From assembly GCA_009731375.1 (NCBI GenBank), contig BJOX01000092.1, positions 1,001,189-1,065,188 on the forward strand: a DNA stretch of 64,000 nt, written 5' to 3'. Each line of letters opens with the position of its first letter. The first letter of the stretch is position 1. The notes beneath the pieces are model-generated. The model was not told the origin of the DNA. It was given only the letters and a program-made list of their open reading frames with translations, and ran no database searches. Made by a program: the position numbers and the translations under genes. This DNA comes from Paulinella micropora. Its lineage: Eukaryota > Cercozoa > Imbricatea > Euglyphida. Shown here in pieces: positions 10,145 to 20,740 of the stretch.

Positions 10145-11501
10145 TCACAAAGTAAAGTTAGGTGAGAACGGGAAAAAGTTCATAAAGTCTCGTTTAGCTT
10201 TACGGAGAGATATGTTAGAACCCGGTGTTAGCTATAACCCAGATCAGCTCTTTGTTCCTTGCGCCGCGCACCATTCACTCTTATTTCTCGCCAAACTAGC
10301 TGCCTGGCACAAACACAAACTATACGGCATAGATTTTAAAAATGCATACCTAAATGCTCGTATGAATGACCCTGTTTATGCATATGCGCCAGAGAGTGTA
10401 GACAGAGAAGGGCATGAGGGGATGATATGGCGTATAGATGGTGCTTTATATGGTGCACCACAGGCAGGAAGAAGATGGTATGAGATATTAGCACCCAAGT
10501 TAGAGGAACTAGGTTTTAGGTTGCTAGATTCAGACTTATGTATGTTTGTAGAAAATGATAAAGCTTTGAGAGAGGCGATAGTAGGGATATTTCATGTTGA
10601 TGACTTGTTGTTCACCGCACCAAACAAACAAGCATATGAGCGTTTTGCGTCCGCATTAGAAAAACATTTCCCGCTCAAAAGACTCGGTATTGCCCGTGAA
10701 TTCAAAGGAATAGAGATAGAGCAATCGAACGGGAAAATAATTTTGCATCAGCGAAAATATCAGCAGCAGATACTAAAAGAGGTAGGCTACGATTATGCTA
10801 AACCCGTTAGTACTCCAGCGCAAGAACATTTCGCGGAACCGATGTCGGAATCAGCTAGCTTGCGAAAATTTTCAATTCCTAGTCTAGTTGGTCGTTTGCT
10901 ATTTCTCGCAAAGATGACAAGACCCGATATAGAACAAGCACTAAATTCGGCAAGTGTCATGCAAACTATCGATAAGGGAATAACTTATGCGATGTTAGGC
11001 AGAATCTTTCGTTATTTAGTTAACTCTTATCGAGGCTTAGCTTACCATGAGCCTAAGTCAGAGCAAGAAGGGCAAACAGGGAAGTCCCGCACTGGATTCG
11101 TGATCCTATGGGGCAGCGATCCAGTTGCATGGTTATCAAAGCGACAGAGTCGCATCGCCCTGAGTTCCAATGATGCTGAAATATTTGCAGCAACTGAGTG
11201 CATTAGAGAGGGACTTGCACTAAAACACATTACACAAGAACTAAACATAGCCCAAAAGAGCCCGATAGAATTATTCGAGGATAACTCTCAAACAGTCTTA
11301 GCGGCAGAGAGGGGTATGTCAGGTAATAGAACTAAACACTTACCTTTAGAATTACACTTTATGCACCACCTTCAGAGAGACGGTGAGATTAAGTTTGTAC
11401 AAGTAGATACGAAGAAGCAGATAGGTGGTGTAATGACAAAATATTTACCGAAAGAACAATTCGAGTATTTACTTAACAAATTTACGGTAAAGCTCAAGTA
11501 A
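10145..11501 (+). CDS. Ty1/copia reverse transcriptase and RNase H (5' end in gap)
   Basis: The frame is open from the gap and ends TAA at 11,501. RT signatures are YGIDFKNAYLNA, ALYGAPQAGRRWYE and the catalytic FHVDDLLF (10,590s). LKRLGIAREFKGIEI and the connection domain with PDIEQALNSAS follow. The RNase H domain shows VAWLSKRQSRIALSSNDAE, ELFEDNSQTVL and TKHLPLELHFMHH. The order integrase then RT defines Ty1/copia. The visible part is intact, without stops. It belongs with the gag and integrase upstream despite the intervening GC-rich block. Confidence 0.92.
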
Positions 11502-11947
11502 TTTCGGGATTTGCGTGTCCACTCACCTATATTTGCTTCGAGTGTTTTGTGCAGTTTGTTGCTTGTTGCAGCAGCTTTGTTTTGCGCAGGGGTCAAGAGC
11601 CGTCGAGCCGAGGCTGGGTAGCCGACTGCCACGCGAGGCCGGCAGCCGCGAGGCTTTCCCTGGCTAACTTAGCAATTTAAATTCTTTCTATCATTCTTTC
11701 TGTCCTAGAATAGGAAATCTAATTTTTTTTTTTTTTTTGCTACCCTCTACGGGAAGCGCTTGCAAATTTTTGAACACATACATACTTCATACATGTTACT
11801 GCATGACCACATATATACATACATAAAGGATGTGATGTAAATGGGAGTTGATATTTAACCTTCGGGTAACCCATAACTGATCCTCAACACTATTTTTTCA
11901 TATTTACACACTAATATAGCCTATGACTTGCGACTAAGGGGGAGCGT
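11502..11947 (+). other. 3' untranslated region of the copia element with polypurine tract
   Basis: Non-coding, with an internal T-run (about 11,708-11,738). The polypurine tract AAGGGGGAG (11,936-11,944) lies just before the 3' LTR and would prime plus-strand DNA synthesis. Confidence 0.7.
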
Positions 11948-12247
11948 TGTAATGTACTATTAATACCCGTTACTCCACCTAGTCAATTTATCGGTAATTT
12001 GGATAGTCTTAGTCATAGGCAAGTTCATAGGCCGGACAGTTATTAATACCTTTATTACTGACAAGGACACTTTCTAGAGTATTCGCGAATCATAGTCTGG
12101 AATGCCTAGAATCAAATAAGTATTACCATTCTGTTAAGGTCACCACATTTTGTGTGACCCAAAGTCATTAAAAGTCTTTTCTTCGGTTATTCTTTACCCT
12201 TAGCGGGGTAGCTTCCCTAAACTCTGCGTTTGAGTGATAGATTACTT
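11948..12247 (+). repeat. 3' LTR of copia element
   Basis: Near-identical to 2,424-2,722 and in the same orientation, beginning TGTAATGTAC and ending GATAGATTAC. It is followed directly by the (CTT)n run that encodes poly-Glu on the minus strand of the host gene. Confidence 0.9.
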
Positions 12248-12248
12248 T

Positions 12249-12911
12249 TTCTTTTTCTTCTTCTTCTTCTTCTTCTTCTTCTTCTTCTTCTTCTTCTTCT
12301 TCTACTTCCTCTTTTTCTGCTTCTTCTGCTTCTTCTTTCCCTTTTTCCTTTTCTTCTTCTTTTACTACCTCTTCTTCATCATCGCTATCAGTGAAGTAGT
12401 TAACAAGCGGTGACCTGGGCTCATCAAACATATCGTCTGCTTGGAAAGTGGAGTCGACGTCCGCATCGCTGGTCCGTACTTGCGCGCAGAGTTGGCACGC
12501 CAGGAAAGTGGAGGGATTTTCGTTTAAGGTGCAGGTAGTACAGGTCCATTGTTCCTCCTTCACTTGTGGCTCCAGTTTTGCCTTCTTGTGACGAGAGAGG
12601 CGATCCTCTTCCTCAGAATCGGATCTGACATCAATGAAGTCTCTTTTTTTGTTTTGGACAGCTGCAGGCGGAGGGGACTCCCGTTTGACAAGAGGAGGAG
12701 GACTGGAAGTATTTGACTTGACAGCAGCAGCCAAAGGCTGTAACACGTTCTTGATTACGGGATTGCTCAAATTCTTCAGTCGTCTCCCACCGGTCCGAAG
12801 GAACTCCTGCTTTGCGTGGACTGCTTCCACGGTAGCCAGAAATGGCGCGCGCACCTTCTTTAAGTCCTTTCGTGCCGGGACCCCAAACCTTGCCAGGATC
12901 GCGTCGCTCTC
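12249..12911 (-). CDS. Host gene exon with RanBP2-type zinc finger and poly-Glu tail
   Basis: Minus-strand exon with acceptor TTTGTGTGGACAG at 12,912. It encodes a basic segment, a Lys/Ser/Glu-rich linker with likely nuclear localisation character (SRHKKAKLEP), and then WTCTTCTLNENPSTFLACQLC. This has the spacing W-x-C-x2-C-x10-C-x2-C of a RanBP2/NZF zinc finger, a ubiquitin- or RNA-binding module. An acidic region runs into a pure Glu run made by (CTT)n, which is cut by the copia LTR. The four or more exons upstream are in consistent order. The product is likely nuclear, but I do not recognise the family. Confidence 0.65.
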
Positions 12912-12927
12912 CTGTCCACACAAATCA

Positions 12928-13140
12928 TCATCAATCATCATCAATCATGATCAACCATCATCAACCATCATCAACCATCATCAATCATCATCAATCATCA
13001 TCAATCATCATCAATCATCATCATCATTTATTAAATCATCATCAATCATCATCCATCATCATTAATCATCATTAATCATCATCAATCATCATCCATCATC
13101 ATCCATCATCATCCATCATCATCCATCATCATCAATCATA
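12928..13140. repeat. (ATC)n microsatellite in intron
   Basis: Runs of CAT-CAT-CAA and CAT-CAT-CCA trinucleotides, then a short (GA)n, between two exons of the minus-strand host gene. Open frames here are repeat artefacts. Confidence 0.9.
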
Positions 13141-13174
13141 GAGAGAGAGAGAGAGAGAAGAAAGAGAACGAGAC

Positions 13175-13349
13175 CTCAACGGAAACAAGGAGCGACTTGC
13201 TCTCCCGTTCCTCTCTCTTGGCAGCGAAGGCTTCTTTGCATAGTTGCCGCCCAGTGTCCGCGTCCAACTTGCTTCCCAGGGCCTCTTCCGACCAGTCCGA
13301 GGGGTCGCCTTTCAGCTGGAGGGCCTCCGCAAAAAGCTTTACTTTGCAT
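13175..13349 (-). CDS. Host gene exon (unknown product)
   Basis: Bounded by an acceptor TTGCAG at 13,350 and a donor GAG|GTCTCG at 13,174. The coding frame reads KVKLFAEALQLKGDPSDW and continues with alternating acidic and basic residues, so it is probably helical. It joins the RanBP2-finger exon across the (ATC)n intron. Confidence 0.55.
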
Positions 13350-13437
13350 CTGCAACATGGTCACATACATAATGGCGTATATGATGTATCTATATATGTA
13401 AGTATATGCATATAAATTTATGCGTATATAAACATAC

Positions 13438-13523
13438 CTCATGACCTGCCCGGTGGGTTTGATCATTTGAAGCTCCTTTTCCCGTTTCGACGCCTTCTCA
13501 CGTTGCTTCTCTTTGTCCTTGGC
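13438..13523 (-). CDS. Host gene exon (charged helix)
   Basis: Acceptor CTGTGCAG before 13,523 and donor ATGAG|GTATGT at 13,437. It encodes AKDKEKQREKASKREKELQ and a short tail, a highly charged helix likely to be coiled coil. Confidence 0.6.
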
Positions 13524-13614
13524 CTGCACAGCATATGTTTGCATGAATGTGTACGTGTGCATAAACTTATTTTTTTCCTTTTCTTTTGTGTATATGTGTT
13601 CATGTATGCAGTAC

Positions 13615-13784
13615 CTCTTTTTCGGTCTTGAGCTTGGCCACGATGGCCACGAGGTAATTTTTACATTCTTGTCCAGCCTTGAACATCCTCTTGAGGGTCT
13701 CCACGCGCCTTAGCTCCAAGGCGTACTCCTTCTTGTTCCCACATTCGATGGTTTTTTTTGTTTCTGGATCGTGTACGATCCATC
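13615..13784 (-). CDS. Host gene exon
   Basis: Acceptor CCTCCGTAG at 13,785 and donor AAAGAG|GTACTG at 13,614. It encodes WIVHDPETKKTIECGNKKEY followed by ALELRRVETLKRMFKAG and a Lys-rich helix. The intron on its 5' side holds a (GA)n run (13,795-13,975). Confidence 0.6.
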
Positions 13785-13819
13785 CTACGGAGGGAAAGAG
13801 AGAGAGACAGAGACACAGA

Positions 13820-13871
<52 letters not shown>

Positions 13872-13986
13872 GAGACAGAGAGACAGAGAGAGAGAGAGAG
13901 AGTGGTAAAGAGATAGAAAGAGACACAGAGGAGAAAAAGAGAAAGAGAGAGTCAAGAGAGAGTCAAGCGAGAGACAGGAGAGAAAC

Positions 13987-14193
13987 CTCCAGCGGGCTTT
14001 CCCTTTCCCACAATATTCTTTTCCCGAACTTTCTTCAGTTGCTCTTGGATGGTCGCCAAGGTAAGCCTTGCGCGTTCGATCTTGTCGTACTCGTTCCGCA
14101 GCACCGCCTTCAGTCCACGCGACTTGGTGCCGACAAGAAACGCACCAACTCTTGCATACTCCGGTTTTGCAGCCAAAACGTACGGGTCTTTCG
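13987..14193 (-). CDS. Host gene exon
   Basis: Acceptor with a T-tract TTTTTTTTCAG at 14,194 and donor CTGGAG|GTTTCT at 13,986. It encodes KDPYVLAAKPEYARVGAFLV followed by a basic helical segment ending KNIVGKGKPAG. A short upstream exon (TDLKKTQLD, donor GTAGGT) appears at about 14,297-14,328. Together these form the 5' part of the gene interrupted by copia. Confidence 0.6.
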
Positions 14194-14878
14194 CTGAAAA
14201 AAAACCAATGATATTGTAGAATCAGAGCAAAGCAGGAGGATTTCATTGAAACAGACAATGTCTTGGCAAAAAAAGACAACAACGGGCGGTACCTACGTCC
14301 AGTTGCGTCTTCTTGAGGTCCGTCACATCTTGCTATGGATAGTTAGGCATCTGTGGACCCAGCAAAAAAATCCAGCAATGGATAGTTTGCATCCTTCCCA
14401 TCCCTTGCAGTCTCTCACGTGACGAACTGCAGTATGAAAGTTACCTTGAAAGCAGCAAGCCAGACAGTTGAGCTTAGCTTGCTTCCTACACAGTATGTGG
14501 GATTGTGAAACGAACAAGAGGTCGTTGCGCATCTTAAGATTTCCTTTTTGTTTCATACTTCAGGGGACTCCCAGGGCCTTCCGGCCCTTTTTTTGGGTTT
14601 GTCTTGTTGGTGAATTCTCGAAACGAAGCCAACAAATTCTCGAGACAAACCCAACACAATTCGAATTTCTTGTCTCATCTTGGAACCCTTTTGCGCATGT
14701 TGACGCAAGCCGTCAGAAGGGCTATGCCTGGAGCAAGGCTGTCGGAGCAGGACTCCTTCCAATTCAGATATTTGATCGCCCAGGAAGCTCAGCAACTGGG
14801 CGTTGCGCAAGTGGCCCGCAACCATGTATACGTTGTGTTTGTTTTCGTTCTGTGCCCTCGTCTTTGTTGTAACATATG

Positions 14879-14975
14879 AGAAGTTCGCAAGCTATAAACA
14901 CAATGAGACTACGAGACGCTAAAATAGTGGCACCTTCCTGTTCCGGCTTGTTCCCGGTGAGTCGTGGAGCTGTAA
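14879..14975. repeat. Left arm of a diverged inverted repeat
   Basis: GAGAAGTTCGCA, TATAAACACAATGAGA and CTTGTTCCCGGTGAGTC occur here and again, in reverse complement, at 16,237-16,360. The arms are about 1.3 kb apart and enclose two 350-bp tandem repeats and one gene exon. They may be ends of a transposon or paralogous exon-intron junctions, since both carry CCG|GTGAGT. Confidence 0.6.
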
Positions 14976-15039
14976 TGATGTTTCCATTCATTGTTATTAA
15001 AAAATATTTAAAAAAAAATAATTCAGGCAGTTGACTTTA

Positions 15040-15722
15040 ATTTTTTCGAAAAAAAAACCATGTTGGAGCAAAAGTGAAAAACTCCAAGTCCACGTAAAAA
15101 TTTTTTTCCCCCAAATTCCACGGAAATGTTATTTTTTGCGTATTCCTATATTTTTGACATTTTCTTGCATTATTAGCTGCTGCAGATGCTCCTTATTCTC
15201 ACACAGGACCCAAACGACTTCAAAAAAGCGACTGTCGTGGCACCAAAAAATTCATCTTTTTAATACCTGCTTCGGTATGTCCATGGAGCATACAGCCCCT
15301 CACCGACCGCCCCCGTCCATACTAGACTCATAACACACGCAGAAAATAACAATGAAACACAAATAAAATAAATCTTACACTTGGCTTCATCTTTTTTTGG
15401 AAAAAATCATTTAGGAGCGATAGTGAAAACTCCAAGTCCACGTAAAAAATTTTTCCCCCTAAATCCTCTGAAGTGTTTCTTTTTTAAGCGTATTACTGTA
15501 TTTTGGAGTTTTGCTGTGATTAATAGCTGCTACAAATGCTTCCTATTCTCATACAGGACCCAAATGACTTCAAAATAGCGACTGTCGTGGCACCAAAAAT
15601 TCATCTTTTTAATACCTGCTTCGGTATGTCCATGGAGCGTACAGCCCCTCACCGACCGCCCCCGTCCATACTAGACTCATAACACACGCAGCAAATAACA
15701 ATGAAACACAAATAAAATGAAG
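15040..15722. repeat. Two tandem copies of a ~360-bp repeat
   Basis: Copies at 15,040-15,380 and 15,400-15,722 share AACTCCAAGTCCACGTAAAA, AGCGACTGTCGTGGCACCAA and GTCCATGGAGC(A/G)TACAGCCCC in the same order. They differ by scattered substitutions and small indels. No coding potential is seen. Confidence 0.85.
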
Positions 15723-15968
15723 AAAAAATAAAATAATCGAAGCCTTGTCCTGGCCTGGGTCACATACGCAGCATCGGGCACTTCAAAAATTGTTGCCCGT
15801 AATCCCAGCAAAAGACATGAGTAAATCCAGACAGATCTTATGCAGGGGTTGCATTTCAGAGACGTTCACGAGGTGCTCAGCGGACGCGTGAATGTCCACA
15901 AGAAGCCTACCTATCTCCACAGCTAGGTATACCTTACCCTGGAATCTCACAGGACCCATGGCTGTTGC

Positions 15969-16213
15969 TCACTGGTCCTCCTGGTCACTCCCTTCCTCTG
16001 GAACGTACAATGACGATTGGATGCTCGTCTCGCTGTCTGAAGATCCATCTAATTCTGCATACGATACTGGCTTCTGTTGGCGTCGGGGGGGTGCCGCAGC
16101 CTGAAGTGGCTCAGACTCACGCATCATAGTTGCATCTACCTCTTCAACCATGCGCTGTCTCTTGGGCCGCCGCGCCGCTCTCGACTGGCCCCCAGACTGG
16201 TTGCGCTTGCGCT
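15969..16213 (-). CDS. Last exon of a host gene (basic then acidic tail)
   Basis: Acceptor CCCTGTTTTAG at 16,214 is followed by RKRNQSGGQSRAARRPKRQR, a strong bipartite nuclear localisation pattern. An acidic Ser/Glu tail follows, ending EEGSDQEDQ and TGA at 15,969. The product is probably nuclear; the family is unknown. The upstream exons are not clear. Confidence 0.5.
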
Positions 16214-16236
16214 AAAACAGGGAAACAACAAACAAA

Positions 16237-16360
16237 CAAGGAATTAATCCGTCCAGAGCTGCAACTCCGTGACTCACCGGGAACAAGCAGGATCATAGAA
16301 TTCCCGGTATTTTAGCTTCTCATCGTCTCATTGTGTTTATAATCTGCGAACTTCTCATGT
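16237..16360. repeat. Right arm of the diverged inverted repeat
   Basis: Reverse complement of 14,879-14,975 with scattered differences. It contains GACTCACCGGGAACAAGCAG and CTCATTGTGTTTATAATCTG. Confidence 0.6.
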
Positions 16361-16474
16361 CCATGCCTGACAGAATGTCTCCTACGCCAAGGCGCGGTAC
16401 TGGGCGTCAAAGCTGCAAGGAGCCCACCCTGGTCCACACTCCTCTCCACAGCCGCTTGCACACCATCAATGTCA

Positions 16475-16937
16475 GGCTAGATAGAAGCACAGCCCCCTCT
16501 ACCGTTACTTGGGGGGGGGGGGGGGGCGGGCGGGCGAGCGAGTCGACGTTTTAAAACTTTTAAAAGTTTTACTATTTTTAAAATTTTAGATTTTTTAAAA
16601 GTAAAACNNNNNNNNNNGCGGGCGGGCGAGCGAGTCGACGTTTTAAAACTTTTAAAAGTTTTACCATTTTAAAATTTTAGATTTTTTAAAAGTAAAACTT
16701 AAAATTTGGTTTCCTAGACCGGACCATACATGAATTAATATTTATTATTTTTATTACTATATATGTATATGAACTTAGTAAATATCAAAACACACACAAA
16801 ATTATTATATAAAAACATAAAACATCAAAAAGTTCACTAGTAGTTATAATATTTTGAAATAGAATTTTATTTTTGTTTTATTGCTTAAAAACTCTAAAAC
16901 TTAGTAACGGTAGAGGGGGCTGTGCTTCTATCTTCCC
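16475..16937. mobile_element. hAT-type MITE with 8-bp target site duplication
   Basis: Starts GGCTAGATAGAAGCACAGCC and ends with the inverse GGCTGTGCTTCTATCTTCCC. The terminal inverted repeats are about 36 bp with two or three mismatches near the outer end. It is flanked on both sides by the direct 8-mer CAATGTCA (16,467-16,474 and 16,938-16,945), the duplication length of hAT transposases. The inside is AT-rich with a G-run, carries a 10-N gap with duplicated flanks, and has no coding potential. Confidence 0.85.
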
Positions 16938-16957
16938 CAATGTCATGTTATGTGCAG

Positions 16958-17044
16958 ACGTTCATGGGGGCCATCGGTACCAAACGCTGACACCAGAAGC
17001 CCAGCTGGCGTTGGAATGGACCATCTTTCTCCTATGGGAAGCAG
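16958..17044 (+). CDS. Candidate host exon next to the MITE
   Basis: Acceptor TTATGTGCAG before 16,958 and donor GAAGCAG|GTATGT at 17,045. The most protein-like frame reads HGGHRYQTLTPEAQLALEW and on. The MITE's right target duplication lies just 12 bases upstream in the intron end. No family is recognised. Confidence 0.35.
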
Positions 17045-17048
17045 GTAT

Positions 17049-17810
<762 letters not shown>

Positions 17811-17824
17811 TTGTCATTATCTCT

Positions 17825-18172
17825 TGCCATGTATTCTAGAAATAGAAATGTGTTTAGTCATGACTGATAAACATATTTCTATAACCGTAATATTAGAGTC
17901 ACTCTGTTCTGGAATGGTCTGGAAACCTTTGTTATTATTATCTGTAGTGCCGATAATTCCGGAATCAGTCAGAGTAAATTGGTAATATATTGTTAGTTTA
18001 TAATTCCGGTTACTGGTGGCACTGTTACTAAATCTAACGGTTAATTGTGATATTCCAGTTCCATTGAGAGTAATCAACAATAGTAATAATATACTGTATA
18101 GTATGTNNNNNNNNNNGTTCCATTGAGAGTAATCATCAATAGTAATAATATACTGTATAGTATGTTAACAAC
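17825..18172 (-). repeat. LTR fragment of the gag-MYND retroelement family
   Basis: Reverse complement of the LTR at 30,125-30,420. It begins on the minus strand TGTTAACATACTATACAG at 18,172 and runs to TTCTAGAATACATGG near 17,825, where it stops short of the U5 end. It is interrupted by a 10-N gap (18,107-18,116) with the same sequence on both sides. Confidence 0.8.
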
Positions 18173-18199
18173 ACTCTCTCCAGGAGAGACACGGAGACA

Positions 18200-19533
18200 C
18201 TATCGAATCGGACATCCTCACACCTACAATATCCACGCTGGATTTGACGTCCAAGCATCGTCATCGCACCCTTACGAGATAGTGTATTCCCTGAGATGTA
18301 CGATGATCAACCTGATTCTTCGTCAAGTTCAAGTTCCTCATCCAGTTCGTCATCCAGCTCGAGTTCATCGTCAGGAACAATAGCCCCTGCTCAGCCTCCA
18401 TCGTTACCACCGGCCCCAGCACAGCCACCGTTGGCCTCAATTCAGCCTCCATCAACCCTGGCTCATCCACCAGCGGCCACTGGTTCTGACGCACCGGCCG
18501 CACCGTTGCCACAGGTAACTCGTGCCTACCCTGTTCAACCACAGCCCTTTTTTGGCTGCAAGCCCAGTGAGAACAAGAAGCATCACGACGATGACGATTC
18601 AAAAGGCGGCGGACAAGGCCCCCTCCTCGTCTTCGTCAAGCGGTTCGTCGTCACTCGATGATGAGCTCCCAGGGCCGGAGTCACAGTTGTTGCAGTCGCA
18701 GTTGATGCAGTCACGGGGGCTCCGCCTTGGTCCTCCACGGAGGGGCTCGTACCACCAGTGAGCAAGGTCGAGTAAGTTTCTTCCGCAACGGGGAAGAGGG
18801 GGCTCAACGTGACGCGACTACTTTGTAACGTTGTACTCAGCGAGATGCGAGGTGTTGAGCGTACCGGTGTCGACGTAGTGGGGGTTGAACCTGACAAGCC
18901 AGTCGAGGTGGTCGTCTGCGTTGTGAAGGCCGGCATGGGTCCAAGAGTGCCAGTCAACGGTCGAAGTGGTGACGCGAAGGCTGGGTCAGACATGAACAGT
19001 GTACGACTGACCAGTGGGGCTGATGGACGTGCTGCCAACATTGGAGGCCAATGACGGATGCGGTTCACGCCGGGGCAGGGGTGTCGCTCCACTCGCTAGG
19101 CTACCTGGGCGGGCAGACGGATCGACAGAGGTGGTCGAAGGAACCCTACCGATGGGGGCCAATGCTGTTGCACCTACGGGCATCGCAACTGGGGTAAAGG
19201 CCAACGTTTGAGTGCCTACAGGGGACGATGTTGCAGCAGATGGTGGTGCAGCTGGAGTAGCGGGGCTCGTCGATGGGTGAGTCGGCGGTGCGAGTCCCGA
19301 AGAAATACTTCCCAAGGTCACTGCTGGAGTCGTACCAGCCAGGGTTGATGGGGGCGCGGTAACAGGAGTGCTTGCAGGGGTCGGAAGTACCAATCCAGAA
19401 AATGATCCAGGTGATCCAGGCATCGAAGTCGAAATTGGTAAATGGTTAATATATTCCTCTAGAGGAATGAGAGTACCCATTGATTCCAGAGAGCTTCGTG
19501 CTGAGTTGCAGAGCCTGTAGGCCCCAGGTATTC
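18200..19533 (-). CDS. Ser/Thr/Pro-rich exon(s) of a spliced host gene
   Basis: A minus-strand exon begins after acceptor CATCTACCAG at 19,534. It encodes GIPGAYRLCNSARSS, then LIPLEEYINHLPIS, and then several hundred residues rich in Pro, Ser, Thr and Ala. Frames change at about 18,990 and 18,590, so further introns or indels exist. A plus-strand frame over 18,296-18,600 also reads as poly-Ser/Pro but is probably a shadow of this low-complexity sequence. No domain is recognised. Confidence 0.4.
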
Positions 19534-19658
19534 CTGGTAGATGTCATGGGCTGTTATATTTGGATTACACATCAACTTTAGGGAGGGTGTCGGTACCAAT
19601 GTAGATGAAGCAAATTAGTTTGCTTATTTTTTACTGCTTTAGTAAGATATTACGATAT

Positions 19659-19985
19659 TCACCTGAATAGTTAGTAAATAAATCTTCTCGAAACTGCGTT
19701 GACTGAGTCCACGAGAGGTCCGTAGTAAGAGGAGTTGACTTCCCTTCTTCAACTTCCTTCAGGAATTTCTTCTCGGAGGGCAGAAGACCATGGTACACTC
19801 CCAGGATTGTAAATGGGTCCAAGCATTTCCTCTTGTGCTCCCGAAGACGCGACAGGGGATCGTCTGGCGTGAGTTGGCGAACATTGCACGTCACCAGGGG
19901 TAGGCCAGGCAGTGTGGGTACGGTTGTAGAGCACGATGAGCAGCAGAGAGGATGATCTTGCTGGGTGATAAGGGGGTGACCGTGC
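19659..19985 (-). CDS. Upstream exon of the same gene
   Basis: Acceptor TTTGTGTTAG before 19,985 and donor ATTCAG|GTGAAT near 19,659. It encodes TVPTLPGLPLVTCNVRQLTP and DPFTILGVYHGLLPSEKKFL, an ordinary folded-looking sequence. The join to the exon at 19,533 keeps a plausible frame. The product is unknown. Confidence 0.5.
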
Positions 19986-20224
19986 CTAACACAAACAAAC
20001 CAGACACATACTGTGCCACGGTTGGTTGACTGCATAGAGTGTAGGAGAACAGAGAGACGACACAAAAATGCAAAGACAGGTGAACGATCTGTTTCACATA
20101 TGTGTTTTTGATGACCTCTGATCTCCCACATTCGTTGAGTAGTACCTTCCTTGTAGGAGGTGCTTTCAAATCGATCTGTCGACAGAGCACACAAAACTCG
20201 TGTGTGCAGTTTCCACTTGAAAGG

Positions 20225-20400
20225 AAAATTCGAATTGTGAGTTTGGATACAACCCCAAGGGATAAATACACAACGAACTCTTATTAAAAGTCTCTATGGC
20301 TGCATAAAGTCCTGACTGAAATACTAGTAAATAGCTGAGAGATCACTTCGTTTATTTACGTAGATTTCTACTTGTTTGCAGACTTTGGTTGCAAAGTACG
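20225..20400 (+). repeat. LTR end fragment, plus orientation
   Basis: Shares GATACAACCCCAAGGG, ACACAACGAACTCTTA, CTCTATGGCTGCAT and TTTATTTACGTAGATTTCTA with the reverse complement of 41,545-41,735. It looks like a diverged member of the same LTR family. The two fragments are inverted relative to each other and flank the large LTR element. Confidence 0.6.
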
Positions 20401-20497
20401 ATCACGTTGAACGTAGATTGTGACTTGGTATCGTGTGACACTTGAAGATGGCGGCTGGTGTAGCACTTGAAGGAGGGCTTCAAGTTCAAGCTGTGGG

Positions 20498-20731
20498 TGT
20501 TAGAAAATATGTCTAAATACTGTTCCTGCACAGAGGTAGCAAACCGTCCACGGACCGGTTCAAGCTCAGTCACGATCACATCGTACCACAAGCTTTATTG
20601 AAAAGGCACAGACAGAACAACACGGCCCGGCGCGTCCTGAAGGGATGGCTCTACCGACACGCATCCTACAGACCGGCCGGGTCATACTGAATCGGTCCGT
20701 TACCGTATTAATACAACCTTTTGGTCTAACA
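20498..20731 (-). repeat. 3' LTR of large non-coding LTR element
   Basis: On the plus strand it runs from TGTTAGAAAATATGTC to GGTCTAACA, perfect TG...CA-type ends (TGTTAG/CTAACA). A second copy lies at 40,628-40,876 in the same orientation. On its inner side is a purine tract TAGGGGGAG on the minus strand (20,732-20,740), so the element reads on the minus strand. The outer flank is GTGGG. Confidence 0.85.
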
Positions 20732-20740
20732 CTCCCCCTA

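Noticed and set aside
9426-10165. Frames across the 609-N gap
   Set aside because: They consist almost wholly of unknown bases.
12928-13140. CRISPR-like regular repeats in the (ATC)n tract and in the 24,155-24,330 array
   Set aside because: There are no unique spacers between conserved repeats; these are simple or tandem repeats in a eukaryotic context.
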